Position numbers and translations under genes: made by a program. Positions 43,797 through 54,626 of a stretch of DNA of 64,000 nt are shown piece by piece. The first letter of the stretch is position 1. Each line of letters begins with the position of its first letter. The notes under the pieces were generated by a model. It had not been told where the DNA came from, ran no database searches, and saw nothing but the letters and a program-made list of their open reading frames with translations. Source of the stretch: Verticillium longisporum (taxonomy: Eukaryota > Ascomycota > Sordariomycetes > Glomerellales > Plectosphaerellaceae); NCBI GenBank assembly GCA_019188255.1, contig JAETXT010000011.1, forward strand, positions 2,604,001-2,668,000. The letters run 5' to 3'.

Positions 43797-46700
43797 ATGG
43801 CCGCCGTCATGGACGACTATCTCGACAGTCCCATGGACAACGAGGACGTCTTTCCTTGCAAAGGCTGTGGAGATGTACGTCTTTCCCACTGCCCTCGTAT
43901 CCTGTGGCCCCCTCTGTTGTCCCAAGCCACTGACCGTGCTGTGCTCGGCCGATCTAGATCCTTGAGGAAGGCAAAGCGTTCGAACTTGGTATGTCCTCGC
44001 ATCCCTCTTCCCTGCTTCCCATTGCCCTTGCACATGGTGCTACATAGTACATGTTGGCTCCCTTCTTCGACCTCTCCTGTCCGCCCTCACCTCTGGCCAT
44101 GTCGTCGCTTGCGCCATGCCGTCCATCATCTCCAAGTTTCATCCCGCTAACACTGATGCCTCTCCCTCAGCTGGCAACCGATGGCATCTCAACTGCTTCC
44201 GCTGTAACACCTGCGGAACTCTGCTCGATTCCGACGCGAACCTCCTCCTCCTCGGCGATGGCTCCCTCATCTGTAACAGCTGTACATATAGCTGTAATGC
44301 TTGCGGCAGCAAGATTGAGGAGCTCGCTATCCTCACCGGCGATCAGGCCTTCTGCGCAACCTGCTTCCGCTGCCGCAACTGCAAACGCAAAATCGAGAAC
44401 CTTCGATACGCTAGGACGTCTCAGGGTATCTTCTGTATGAGCTGTCACGAGAGTCTCATGGCGAGACGCAGAAAAAAATCCAAAGCGGCAGCACAATCCA
44501 AAAGTCGAGAGAAGGACTCGTCTCCCATGATCACCGACAAGTCCCTACCCGCTCTCCCCCCCAACGCAATACCACCCAACGCCTTCTCCGACACGCGCGT
44601 CGACCCCGAGTCGGACACACCGACCGAGCTGTCGCCGCGACCTCGCCCCGCCTACCGAAACGATGCCGATTCGCGGGGCAGTTCCCGGCCGGCGCGTTCC
44701 CCTGAGCGGTCAACCGAGAACAGTGGCAAGGAGACTGGGCTGGGCCTACCTGCCGCGAGTTACCGGAACAACCGCAACTCGACCATCATCGCCCCGCCGG
44801 ATCTGAACGGCGGTGACGGCGACAGCTTCTTCATCCCTGTCGCTCTCGATCCTACCCCTGCCACCTCGACCCCGCGGTCCATGTCGGACAACTTGAACGA
44901 TCCAGCGAAGAAGAAAGAAAGGGACTACTTCAGCGTGAATAGGACCAATTCGCAGAAGAGAACCGAGTCGCAATCATCAACGCCGCACATTGCCTTTCAA
45001 GAAAAGGGACGGCAGTCTTCATCAGAACTGGAGCATGCCAAACTTCCCTTGCGCAAGGCTTCGACCTCATCCAGAAAGGATTCGGCCGCTCCTCTGAAGC
45101 CCTCGCCCGCCACTGACGAAAAGTCGCAAAGAACGGTCGCGAGTAAGCCTCAGTCGATCAACGAAGACTTCAGGTTGCAGGACGCACCAAAGAGTAAGAA
45201 GGCTGCGAGCTCACGAAGCAACACCTCACCAACACTCCAGTCAGACAATGGCAGCGCCAAGGGCTCGAACGGCGTCTCGAGGCGGGAGCCGCCGTCTGAG
45301 TCCCCCTCGTCCCAGCATTGGTGACATGAGCGGAACGTCGAGGTCTTCTCTTGACTCGAGGAGGCGTGACGAGGACGATTTGCGGCCGTCGCTAGACTCG
45401 ATGCCTTCATCGCGTCCTGACGGCACCCCCAATAAGCCCATCGCGAGGAAGGAGTTGCCAGCAACTGCTTCACGGAATGGTACGTTTCGAATCACGTACC
45501 TTTGCTGATTGATTCGACTTGACTTGACTGACTTGCGTCGCAGCTCCATCAAAACCCCATTCGAACTCCCTTTCAAGGACAGTGACCGAAGAATCAGCAC
45601 CTCCCTCCAAACTGGCCCCAAGTCGCCCACCCATGACTGAACAAAAGCTTAGCGACAGTTACATGCAACCGCGGAAAGCTCCTCCTCACCCTGGAGCGCC
45701 GGGAGCCTCTCCTTTGCCCTCTAAGGAGCCTGTTGGTACCCCTGGTGATGGGAAGAATGACGGCAAGACGGATAAGGAGAAGCATTCTCCCAAGCTTCCG
45801 AGGTGGAGCTCAGGTGGTGATTTCACCATGGATGAAGACATGGCCAGAATCTTGGGTACTGACGAGGGCTCCTCGTCTATTTTGCGCCGTGTCTCGAACG
45901 CCGTGCGCCACGGCCGAACGAATAGTACCGAGGCCAGCCACCCCCCGCAACGCGCCAGCGGACACACCCGTAGCGTCAGTGAGACGACTCGTGGCACAGC
46001 TTCTCCTCGATGGCCCAAGACGCCAATGGTGTTGGAGGATCCAAGCCCGGGCCACGAGATTAGCAGTCCCATTTCCCTGCACTCCAGCGACGACCCTGCC
46101 TTCCTGAAGCGGCAACTTCGAAACTCGGAGCAGCGTGTCGCGGAGTTGGAGCGGCAATTCAACACAGATAAGGATCTTAAGCATCTCAACAGGAAGCTTG
46201 TGGAGCAGCGAAAGACTGTCTCGTCGCTGGACTCGCAGACTGAGATCATGGACCGTCAGCTGGAGGTTCTCGCGGGATATGTCGAGAGAGCCAAGGAGAC
46301 AAAGACACCTGTCGATCCAAGGGACTTGGAAGACTCGGCTATCAAGGACTTTGTCCAGAAGCTTGACAAGGTGAAAGAGACAATGAGCGAGGCTATCGAG
46401 GCTCTTCACGAAGAGCGAGACGAATTGGCCGAGGAAAAGAACAAAGCCATTGCGGATCGGGACCGAGCTCTGCTCGAGTTCGAGCAGCTTTCCTCGAAAA
46501 ATGCCCAGCTTGCGGATATGAACAACGACCTGACGCATCAAATTCAGGAGCGCTTCAAGTCTCAGATTGGCGATCTGAAGTCGCCGAGCGGCCTTGGCAT
46601 CTACAGCCAGAACAAGGGCCTCTCCGGCTCCTCACTCAACCTTGCCGGTGAAAACGCCAGCATGACGACGGGCACGACTCTGATGGCCCATGATAATGAG

Positions 46701-47747
46701 GAGCCAGCAGTTGTGGAAGCGAGGCCTCAGGTTGTCGACATTCGCAAGGGACAGGTCAAGAAGTTCAACTGGAAGAAGGGTACCAAGATGGCGCAGAACG
46801 TCTCCAAGGGCCTTAACCGCGCCGTCGTCGCTTTTCAACAGGAACGAGAAGGACGGCAGCATCCCGGTCTCACGGCAGACAACATTGGCATGCCGTACAA
46901 CATGACGGTCTCTCAGGTCGAGGCCCCCGTCGTGATCACCCCCAATGGACCTAACAGGCCTCCTCCTAACCAAGGGTTCGGCTTCTTCAAGAAAGACAAG
47001 ATGCCCAAGTCCATGTCCGCCAACAACCTATCCGCTCAGACCATTCCCGAGGCTCCATCTGTCTTGTTCGGCTCCGACCTTGTGGATCGCACCGATTACG
47101 AGCGGCGCCAGATCCCCAGCGTAGTTACCCGCTGCATCGAAGAGGTTGAGCTTCGCGGCATGGACGTAGAGGGTATCTACCGAAAGACGGGCGGCAACTC
47201 GCAAGTCAAGATAATTCAGGAAGGCTTCGACAAGAACGAAGACTACGATATTTCAGACCCTGAGCTAGACATTACGGCTGTCACCAGTGTGCTGAAGCAG
47301 TACTTCCGGAAGCTTCCTCAGCCGCTCTTGACGTACGAGATCTATGACCAGATCCTCCAGTCCAATGGTGAGCCTCTCAACCAACGTGCAAGATGACCAA
47401 TGCTAATCCTAAACAGCGTTCGCTGACACGCCGACTGAGCGGTGTGATTTCCTGCGCAAGACTTTTGCATTGATGCCGCAGCAGCATCGCGATTGTCTCG
47501 AGTTCCTCATGTTCCATCTTGCTCGCGTTGCCAAACGCGAGCCTGAGAATTTGGTCAGTACCGGAGCCTCGAATACATTGTATCGTTTTGCTGATTGTAC
47601 TAGATGTCACCCAAGAATCTCGCCGTCGTGTTTGCGCCCACCATTATGCGAGACACCAGCCTTGAGCGCGAGATGACGGACATGCACGCGAAGAACTTGG
47701 CTGTTCAGTTCGTCATTGAGAACAGTCACACCATCTTCACCGAATGA
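43797..47747 (+). CDS. RGA1: LIM-domain Rho GTPase-activating protein, Rga1 type (one frame break)
   Basis: GTPase-activating protein for Cdc42/Rho GTPases, acting in polarity and septation. Six exons: 43797-43874, 43958-43988, 44171-45479, 45544-47367, 47417-47553 and 47604-47747, giving about 1,170 residues. Two LIM zinc modules occupy residues ~21-131 (CKGCGD, WHLNCFRCNTCG, then CNACG, CFRCRNC, CMSCHESL). After a Ser/Pro-rich linker comes a coiled coil (~655-815: KRQLRNSEQRVAELERQF). The RhoGAP domain is at the C-terminus (~978 to end). Its arginine finger is visible in GIYRKTGGNSQVK, and the KQYFRKLPQPLLTYEIY and MSPKNLAVVFAPTIMR blocks are intact. In exon 3 the frame must move by one base near 45276-45295 to reach RRLSPPRPSIGDMSG; the exon lengths sum to one base too many (or two too few). 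A 182-base intron lies between exons 2 and 3. Confidence 0.92.
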
Positions 47748-48393
47748 TATGAGTTGGAGTAAGGGCGCTTACGTCTAAACTCATCCACACGAACCCTCCT
47801 GTACATAACTCTACCCATCCACCCACCCCCTCCACGACTTGATGCCCGGGCCCTGCTTCATTTCAGGTTCCTTGAGGAGTTAGCTACTGCGCGGAGCCGG
47901 TGGTTTTGATATCCCGCTTGAAGCCTTGGATTTTCCATTGAGCTCTTTCAAATTCATTCGCCTTGTCAAAGTCCATACTATGCGTAGAGAAGCGTGACGG
48001 TTTGCGTTGGGACATTTAATGATATCCGTGCCGGTTTTTTCTTCTTCTTGAATTTCGTTGAAAGCTATTTGGACACTTAGGAATTGTTCGTAGTGAGAAA
48101 AAGTGCCAGAATGACATGGCCATCCCGCCAGTCACTGGCGTGGGCTATGCGACCCAGTGGAGAGCCAGGCCAAGCAACCAAAGATAAAGGTAACAGAGTA
48201 TCACGAAGAGGCAGTTGTCACCTGAAGTCTGCGTATAACGAAGTTGCTCATAACGAAAAGAGGACGCTGCATTCGCCGCCTGCGGAGCATTGATTTGTCT
48301 CGACTGCTTTCTAACGATACCCCGTCCGTCCCTAAACACCCAAACGCCGCCCGTAGCAATGCATTTTTCATGATGGATTCGAATCTCTCCAAC
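47748..48393. other. convergent intergenic region, RGA1 / FYV7
   Basis: 3' regions of two convergent genes. A TTTTTTCTTCTTCTTG run lies near 48037. No gene recognised. Confidence 0.55.
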
Positions 48394-49311
48394 CTATGCG
48401 CCCGTCATCCTCCGGACCTTCTCCAGCAACAGGTTGCTCTCGCGCCCCAGCTTGCGCTGGCCGTTCTCGCCGCCGCGGCGCGCCTTGGCCATGGCGCGGC
48501 GGTAGCGCTCGCGATCGGCGACCTTGCGCTCGCGCTCCTGGGTGCGGCGCTCGGTCTCGGGGGCGCGGGCGGCGGCCCCGGCGCGGCGCGTCTCGGCCTG
48601 CGCGAGCTGCTTCTCGTAGTAGCCGGGCTTGTGGCCACGGCGCTTGGGGTTGAAGTAGGCGCCCTTGCCGCGGACGCCGGACGTCTCTGCTTCCGTCGCG
48701 TCGTCGTCGGCGGCGTCGGCGGCGGCGGCTGTGGGCTTGATGCGGATCTCGTTGGGGTTCGGGGCTTCGCCGTCGTTGTCGAGCATGGCCTGGCGGTCTG
48801 GGTGGAAGGCGTGGTCTTCGTCCGGGATGGCTGCCGCGGGAGGGGCGGTGGGGGCTGGTGCGGCGGGTTCGGGTGCCGACTGCGACGGCGAGCCTGAAGA
48901 CGTTGCGGCGTCATCGGGGCTGGTTGAGGGGGCTGAGGACTCCTCTGCTGGAGGTGAAGGGGGAGGAGGCGGCGCTGCGTTCTCGTGCTGGGCGGGGAGG
49001 GGCTTGGAGGGTGCGGTGGCGGCGAGCTCTCGCTTCTTGATTTTGGCGTAGGCCTTCTTGACCTTGGCGTTGGCGATCAGGCGCTCTTTCTTCTTGGTGA
49101 CTACGAGCAGCTTCTGTCAGCGGTGAAACGGGTTTGCGGGTCGGCATGAGAGGTGAGGTGGGGGGAGATAGCATGGGGACGTACGTTGGCGCTTCCACGG
49201 GCCGTCAGGGAGGTTGTCGGGGCCAACCTTGAAGCCCTTGCGGTGCTTCTTCTGGGGGGCGGAGGAGGAGCCGTCCTCTGTGTCGTCGCGCGTGCGTTTT
49301 TGAGGAGCCAT
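48394..49311 (-). CDS. FYV7: rRNA-processing protein, Fyv7/TAP26-like
   Basis: Small basic nucleolar-type protein of the Fyv7 family, needed for 18S rRNA maturation in yeast. Exon 1 is 49311-49185 and exon 2 is 49100-48394, with an 84-base intron; 277 residues. The N-terminus MAPQKRTRDDTEDG leads into the family block KGFKVGPDNLPDGPWKRQL, which is completed across the intron by TKKKERLIANAKVKKAYAKI. A Pro/Ala/Glu-rich spacer (~75-150) separates it from the second conserved block near the C-terminus (GYYEKQLAQAETRR, RERYRRAMAKAR, RKLGRESNLLLEKVRRMTG). The splice acceptor at 49101 (TAG) was chosen because it alone keeps the frame. The family call rests on these two blocks, which are the conserved parts of Fyv7/CCDC59. 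Confidence 0.8.
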
Positions 49312-50396
49312 GATGTGCCGTCTGGTGGTGGTGGTGATGATTGATGTGAAGTGAGTGAGGGAGCGGCGAAGTGGAGAGTCGGGGCTCTGGGTGGTGGCCT
49401 GCGAGCTGATGTATCCGTAACTTTTTGGACAAAATTGAATTCTGATGCCTTGAGCCAATTCCTCAGTCGTGTCTGTGAGCTGGCTGAACCGCAAAGTAGG
49501 AGGTCGAGCCGTGTCGTGAGGATGTCGCCTTGGATGCGATGCTTCTCATCTGAGGAGGATTTTTTTGACGTTGGGATGAGAAAGTGGAGTCTCTTAGCCG
49601 ATAAGAGAGTGGGATAAGACACCTCTGGATTTGACGAGAGAGAATACCCTGCCACCTTGGTGCCCGCAGTAGCAGAGCACCCCAGACCCTAGACGTCCAG
49701 TGGGTAATGCGCTGAAATGGGTCCGGCCCCAGGGGCCCTGCAAGCCTGGGCAGGTGATGCAGCGGGTCTGGCTTCGGGGCATCCTTAGCGTCTCCAACCC
49801 CCCGGCTGATAGGCCGCGCCTCGTCGCTAATCCCAAAGAGGGCCCTGGTCATGCAGCTGATGGAGAAGTCGGGCTCCAGAACATGACGATATCGCAGTTG
49901 GCAGATGCATCTTTTTGCATGCTGTCTCCTCCACACCAAGGACCCTTCTGACCGCCGTATGCTCCTTATCAAAGGCGAGCGGTCTGCCCTCTGTGGTTCA
50001 TGGCACCTCTTTCTTTCGTGACTTTGCTTCGACTCAACACTACTGCTGCGTGGACTTTTCGGATTCCTCTACGTTGGGCTGAGCTGCCAGCCAGTACAAG
50101 GATCTCCGCCCTTCCAGCCGCTGGATCCAACCGAAGCATAACGGCTTAGTACAGTGCCACTGATGACGTCCCTTGGTCCCCCATCTCGGCTCTTCTGTCA
50201 CAGCTCTATTTGCCTTTCCGCCTGTCGAATGACTACCAGCCACACCACCTCCAACAAACAACACACTGCACCTCATGACAAGGCATGACGGAAGACACCC
50301 TCCAAGCCCTCACGCCGCGAAGAAAATCTTGCCTTCTGAGCCGCAGCAGTGCTGTGGCTCGGTATAGCACTCGATTGTACCGTCTACGTCTTCGCC
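49312..50396. other. divergent promoter region, FYV7 / Atos-family gene
   Basis: About 1.1 kb between divergent genes. Short open frames on both strands, none supported. The stretch before 50397 has a frame open from about 50349, but MPIFQADLELLLEGQ at 50397 is the likely N-terminus. Confidence 0.5.
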
Positions 50397-52856
50397 ATGC
50401 CCATCTTCCAGGCCGACCTCGAGCTGCTGCTGGAAGGACAAGCTCACGATGCTCCCTCCGAGCCGAGCCCTGCCACGGCTGGTCAGGCTCGTCAATCTCG
50501 GCCAGCGACCTCGTTCCTCCATCCCAATCTGGAGCAGCCAGCGCTGTTGAGAAAGCTGTCGGAGGAAAGCATTCGCACCGAGCTGTGCGAGGGTCCCGTT
50601 CCCGATAGTCCCCGACCAGCGACTGAAGATGCAGACCTTGAAGCGAGCACCTCAAACCGTGCAGAACTAATTGAGAGATTGAAGAGGGGAGAGTCTCCTA
50701 CCTGGATCCCTGCTCGTCGTGTAAGCTCCTCGGGGGGGCCTCGAGTCAAATGACAATCACTTACATTCGACCAGCTCGAGTCGCTGTATGACGGACCACC
50801 ACCACCACGCCAAACCCGGAGCCCACGCCCACCAGCCGATACGTCCTCCCTCCTCCCACCTGCCGATATCACCCCCGAAAAACTCAAGGATGTCATAGCC
50901 GTAGATGAGGAAGCCAGGCTGAGAGACGGGTTGAACATCCAGAGGCCGAGGTCTGCCCTACATAGCGGTGACTTCACCCAAATCCACGCCCACGCCCACC
51001 CTCTTCGAGACAGTGAAGACCGGACCGGACCAGCCCCATTGCAGGCCCCTACTCACTCTTGGATAGCAACATCTCCGCCTCGTGGGTACTCGCCGTTCGA
51101 TCTCAACCAGGGATTGTCGGTTCCGCGCAATGACGACTACCAATCCATACCGTCATCATTATCATCCTCCTTCTCCTCCAACTTTGCTTACAGACCGCCC
51201 ACGAGTCCTCTAGTACAATCCGAAAGCAACGACGAGTTTGACCTGGTGCAGCCGATCCGCAGCATGAGCTCTGCTTCCACGCCAGCCAGCCTCCGACGAC
51301 ACACGCTGACTTCGAGCCCCTCACCGTTTGCTCTGCCGCCGAGGTCGGCAAACTTGGGAGGATCCTTCTCGCACAGGAGAGAGCCTTCGTTGCCCTATCA
51401 GGCGCACCAGCCACGTCGTTCTCTCACCTCGACTCCCAACACGCCATGCCTGGGCTCATCGCCCTCTCCTCAGACCCCCGCGTTCCTCCGTTCGAGGAGA
51501 CCATCCTTTAGCGATGCCTCCCCCTTGCAGCATGCTTCCATGGTCGGATCCTACGAGGAGAGTATTCTGCGCGGCCGCATGTCCACCAATCCGTCCAAAC
51601 CACTTGACTTTCTTGCCCAGATTGGCGTTCTGGGCCTGGGAAAGTGTAAGCCCAGCTTGAAATGCCCGTCTCATGTGACGCTGCCATTTCCCGCCGTATT
51701 TTACAGTTACGGAAGCAGTGCTGTGACTAGCCGCTCGCCGATGGAGGATGGACCGAGTCCGTATGTCGGTCAGATCGATCTCGAAAATGGCTTGCCAAGC
51801 CACGGCGGCGAAGATCGGACAAAGAAGAAGATGCACAGCCGGTATGCAGACCGCCAGGCGACGGATCAAGAAATCGGATCGCCGACCATATCCATCGAAG
51901 CCTTGGATCGAGAGTCGCACAAAGCCAGCCGGGCAAGGAGACGGTCAGGATCGCCTCGAGCTCCGCCGGGCGGTAGCTATCGAGTCCCGGAGAAGGGACA
52001 GATCCAGATTGTCATCAAAAATCCGAACAAGACGGCGGTCAAGCTTTTCCTGGTGCCTTATGATCTGGCCGGTATGGAACCCGGCACCAAGACCTTCATC
52101 AGGCAGCGAAGCTACTCGGCCGGCCCGATCATTGAGAACGCACCCGATGATCCCGCGGCCAACAGATCCATATTACGCTACCTTGTTCATCTGCACTTCT
52201 GCTGTCCGTCAAAGGGCAGATTTTACCTCTACAAAAGCATACGCATTGTGTTCGCCAACAGAGTCCCCGACGGCAAAGAAAAGTTGCGCAACGAGACAAC
52301 CTGGCCCGAGCCCAAGTTCTCCACGTACAAGCCGATCCGGGTCATGAACACGCCGCTCTCGAGTACCGGTCCCGGAGCCATGCTCGCAGCAGAGAAAGCT
52401 TTCCGGCGACGGAGCTCGGGCTTCTCATTTGGCCCCTCCGTGCAGGCCTTCGACGCCATGGATGGAGTCACGCACAGTCGGGCCCCGGCGCAGCACTCGT
52501 CGCCATCGCTGTTCAGTTTTGGGGGCAACACGCAGCCCGTGGACCCCATACCGCTCAGGTTCCCGTCGAGGAATCGTCTGGGCAGCGATGTCAGCGACAG
52601 CACCGACACGACGGGCCTGACCGGTCTACGATCCCCGGGTTCATCGCAGACCAGTCGACCGACGACCAAGGACGGCCTGGATGCGCAGATTGCTCGGTAT
52701 GAGAAGCTCAACAAAGGCGATGTCGGGTACGGGGGCAATGCCTTCGCTGGGCTTGGCTGGGGAAGCCCTTCTGGGACCGAAGGTCTTCTTTCACAGCGCT
52801 TGCGTTCACTCGGCGTTCAGGGACAGGGTAGTCCCCCGCCTGACGACATGGACTGA
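50397..52856 (+). CDS. Atos/FAM214 and chromosome-segregation domain protein
   Basis: Fungal member of the Atos (FAM214/DUF4210 plus Chromosome_seg) family; a fission yeast relative is linked to meiotic chromosome segregation. Exons 50397-50720 and 50775-52856 give 801 residues with an intact frame. The first ~310 residues are disordered and Ser/Pro-rich, with a conserved-looking start (MPIFQADLELLLEGQ, HPNLEQPALLRKLSEES). The DUF4210 core follows at about residues 320-380: SYEESILRGRMSTNPSKPLD, FLAQIGVLGLGKCKPSLKCP, HVTLPFPAVFYSYG. The second core lies at ~460-580: KGQIQIVIKNPNKTAVKLFL, VPYDLAGMEPGTKTFIRQRS, LHFCCPSKGRFYLYKSIRIV. A Ser/Gly-rich tail closes the protein. Known relatives suggest a nuclear role, but no activity is established by the sequence. 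Confidence 0.87.
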
Positions 52857-54004
52857 AAATGCTACGTCTACTTCCATTCTTGGCTTCTGGAGTTTTTCAA
52901 GGGGTTTTTAAAAAGCATCTGGGAGGAGTTGAGTGACACTTCATTTTGTAATTAGACGACGAAGTGCCGAGAACTAGCTCGGCCCTCGCATTCAGGGGCT
53001 AGGAAAGCGGTTCGGAGCTGGACGAGGGCCAGCCGGTGAAAATAACCATACTAGCAATACTATAACAACCTCTCTTATCGTCGTGGGGTCCCGAGATATG
53101 GAACAACCTTTGGGAGTGGAACGGTGACCCTGTCTCTTAAGTGGCAATGAGGCCGACTCCTTCGGTGATCCCTTTTCAAGTGCATCATATTGGAACTGTG
53201 CCTGCCGGGCTCACGAAGACATTAGGGCTCCTAGTTGATTATTCTTATTCTAGATGTGAGACTGACAGCAGGTGACAAAACAAAACATGACAAAAGATGT
53301 CTGAGCAAGTAGACTACTATTTAGCCTGATCTTGAACTCGATCGAATTCCGTTCACCTCGCACAAAATTCACACCTTATACAGTAACATGATCTCATTTT
53401 TCAAAGTTCAGCGTGACACAAGTCCGTTACTGATCATTGGCTGGCTCCAAGCCATACATTCTGACGGGGAAGAGCTTTGTATCGGAGACTGGACTGAAAC
53501 CTTTTTGCAGCTCCATCCTGACCATGTGTAAACCTGCCTATTTGAATAGATCTTTGAAATTTCCCTTCTCCCCTCTTGCCTACTAGCGGACGTTGACGGT
53601 GCGGATTGAACGACTTCCCCGTGGCACTATTTCATTATTAAAAATGTTATTCTCGTTCATGCTGAGATTATTGTTGACGATGATGATCCTATTTGATTCC
53701 CCTTGCACTCATAGCACTGACCTGCGATAGCTGAGGTGCCCGACAGGCTCATCGTCCGCCACGTATATAAGATACTTCTGGATCCAGACGAGATCATAGG
53801 AGACGCTAGAACTCGGCCGCCATATGTCGGAGATGGACCTGGTCCCTGGCTAACCCTTTAGCGCCACAGTGAACTTGAGAAAGGCTCAATAACACCCACC
53901 TCCTTGGCGACATGGAGAACCGGTTCCACGCCGACCCTGTCGATCCTGTGACATGCTTCAGCAAACCCAAGCCCCCGGCAAAGTCCGTCCCACCGAGCGA
54001 GCTT
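52857..54004. other. 1.1-kb intergenic region, nothing recognised
   Basis: Noticeably A/T-richer than the window average between 53040 and 53800, with no open frame worth calling and no repeat structure seen. It may hold the 3' end of the Atos-family transcript. Confidence 0.5.
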
Positions 54005-54409
54005 TTACCCTGCGCCTCCCTCGAGGGCGTAGTCGATAGACTGCCGCACAATCTTCAAGCCCGCGCCCATCTGAATCACAAAGCTACGGGACCCGTGCAG
54101 GTGAACTTTGCTGGGGTTGCCGAACCCCTTGACGAGCGGGATGCCGCCGAACATGCCACACTCGCCGACGTCCACGCTTGCCACTACTTCAGAGCTCGGG
54201 ACGTAGTCGGCGCGACCGAGGGGCTCATCGCTCTGTGTCGCTTGCTTCCTCCCTCAGTAGTATGTTACCGTAGAACATTACCAAACTTGATCAGCATGCT
54301 GATCCCCGGAGATACCGCTGAGATCCAGTTCAAAGGGTACAGAGGCGGACCTTGCGAGTGGAGGATTTCATCGCCAGGGAACATCAGACGACCTCGCGAG
54401 ACGGCGCCC
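54005..54409 (-). CDS. candidate unrecognised gene, 3' exons only (unsure)
   Basis: The minus-strand frame ending at TAA 54005-54007 reads naturally with C/G-ending codons: ADYVPSSEVVASVDVGECG, MFGGIPLVKGFGNPSKVHLH, RSFVIQMGAGLKIVRQSIDY. Upstream, after a TTTCAG acceptor ending at 54410, another frame reads RGRLMFPGDEILHSQGPPLY and PLNWISAVSPGISMLIKFG up to a possible donor GTAATG near 54275. A short intron (about 41 bases, acceptor GCAAG) would join the two in frame. I could not settle the 5' exon or start, and recognise no family. The plus strand is open across the same region, but its translation looks unnatural. Treat as a lead, not a firm gene. Confidence 0.35.
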
Positions 54410-54626
54410 CTGAAACGCGGATCGCAACTCGCCCGACATCACTGTCAACCTTTGTCTGATGAATATCAAATACCCTCGTTTCCAGCAAGCTGTATTCTCA
54501 CTGGTCTGATCGCGTAAGAGCGATACATTGCGACTTGGAGAGGATAGCCATTTCGTGAGACGAGTCGAAGGCCAACCGCCGATCACGATAAGGTCTTCGC
54601 AAGACCACCACAGGCTCTGGCAAGTC

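Noticed and set aside
45810..46541. Minus-strand open frame of about 240 codons
   Set aside because: Antisense of the RGA1 coiled-coil region; the Leu/Val-rich composition is a by-product.
48244..48897. Plus-strand open frame of about 215 codons rich in Leu/Ala
   Set aside because: Antisense of FYV7; its membrane-like look comes from complementing a Glu/Arg/Ala-rich coding strand.
53912..54517. Plus-strand open frame of about 200 codons
   Set aside because: No domain, poor composition, and the opposite strand reads more like protein over part of it.
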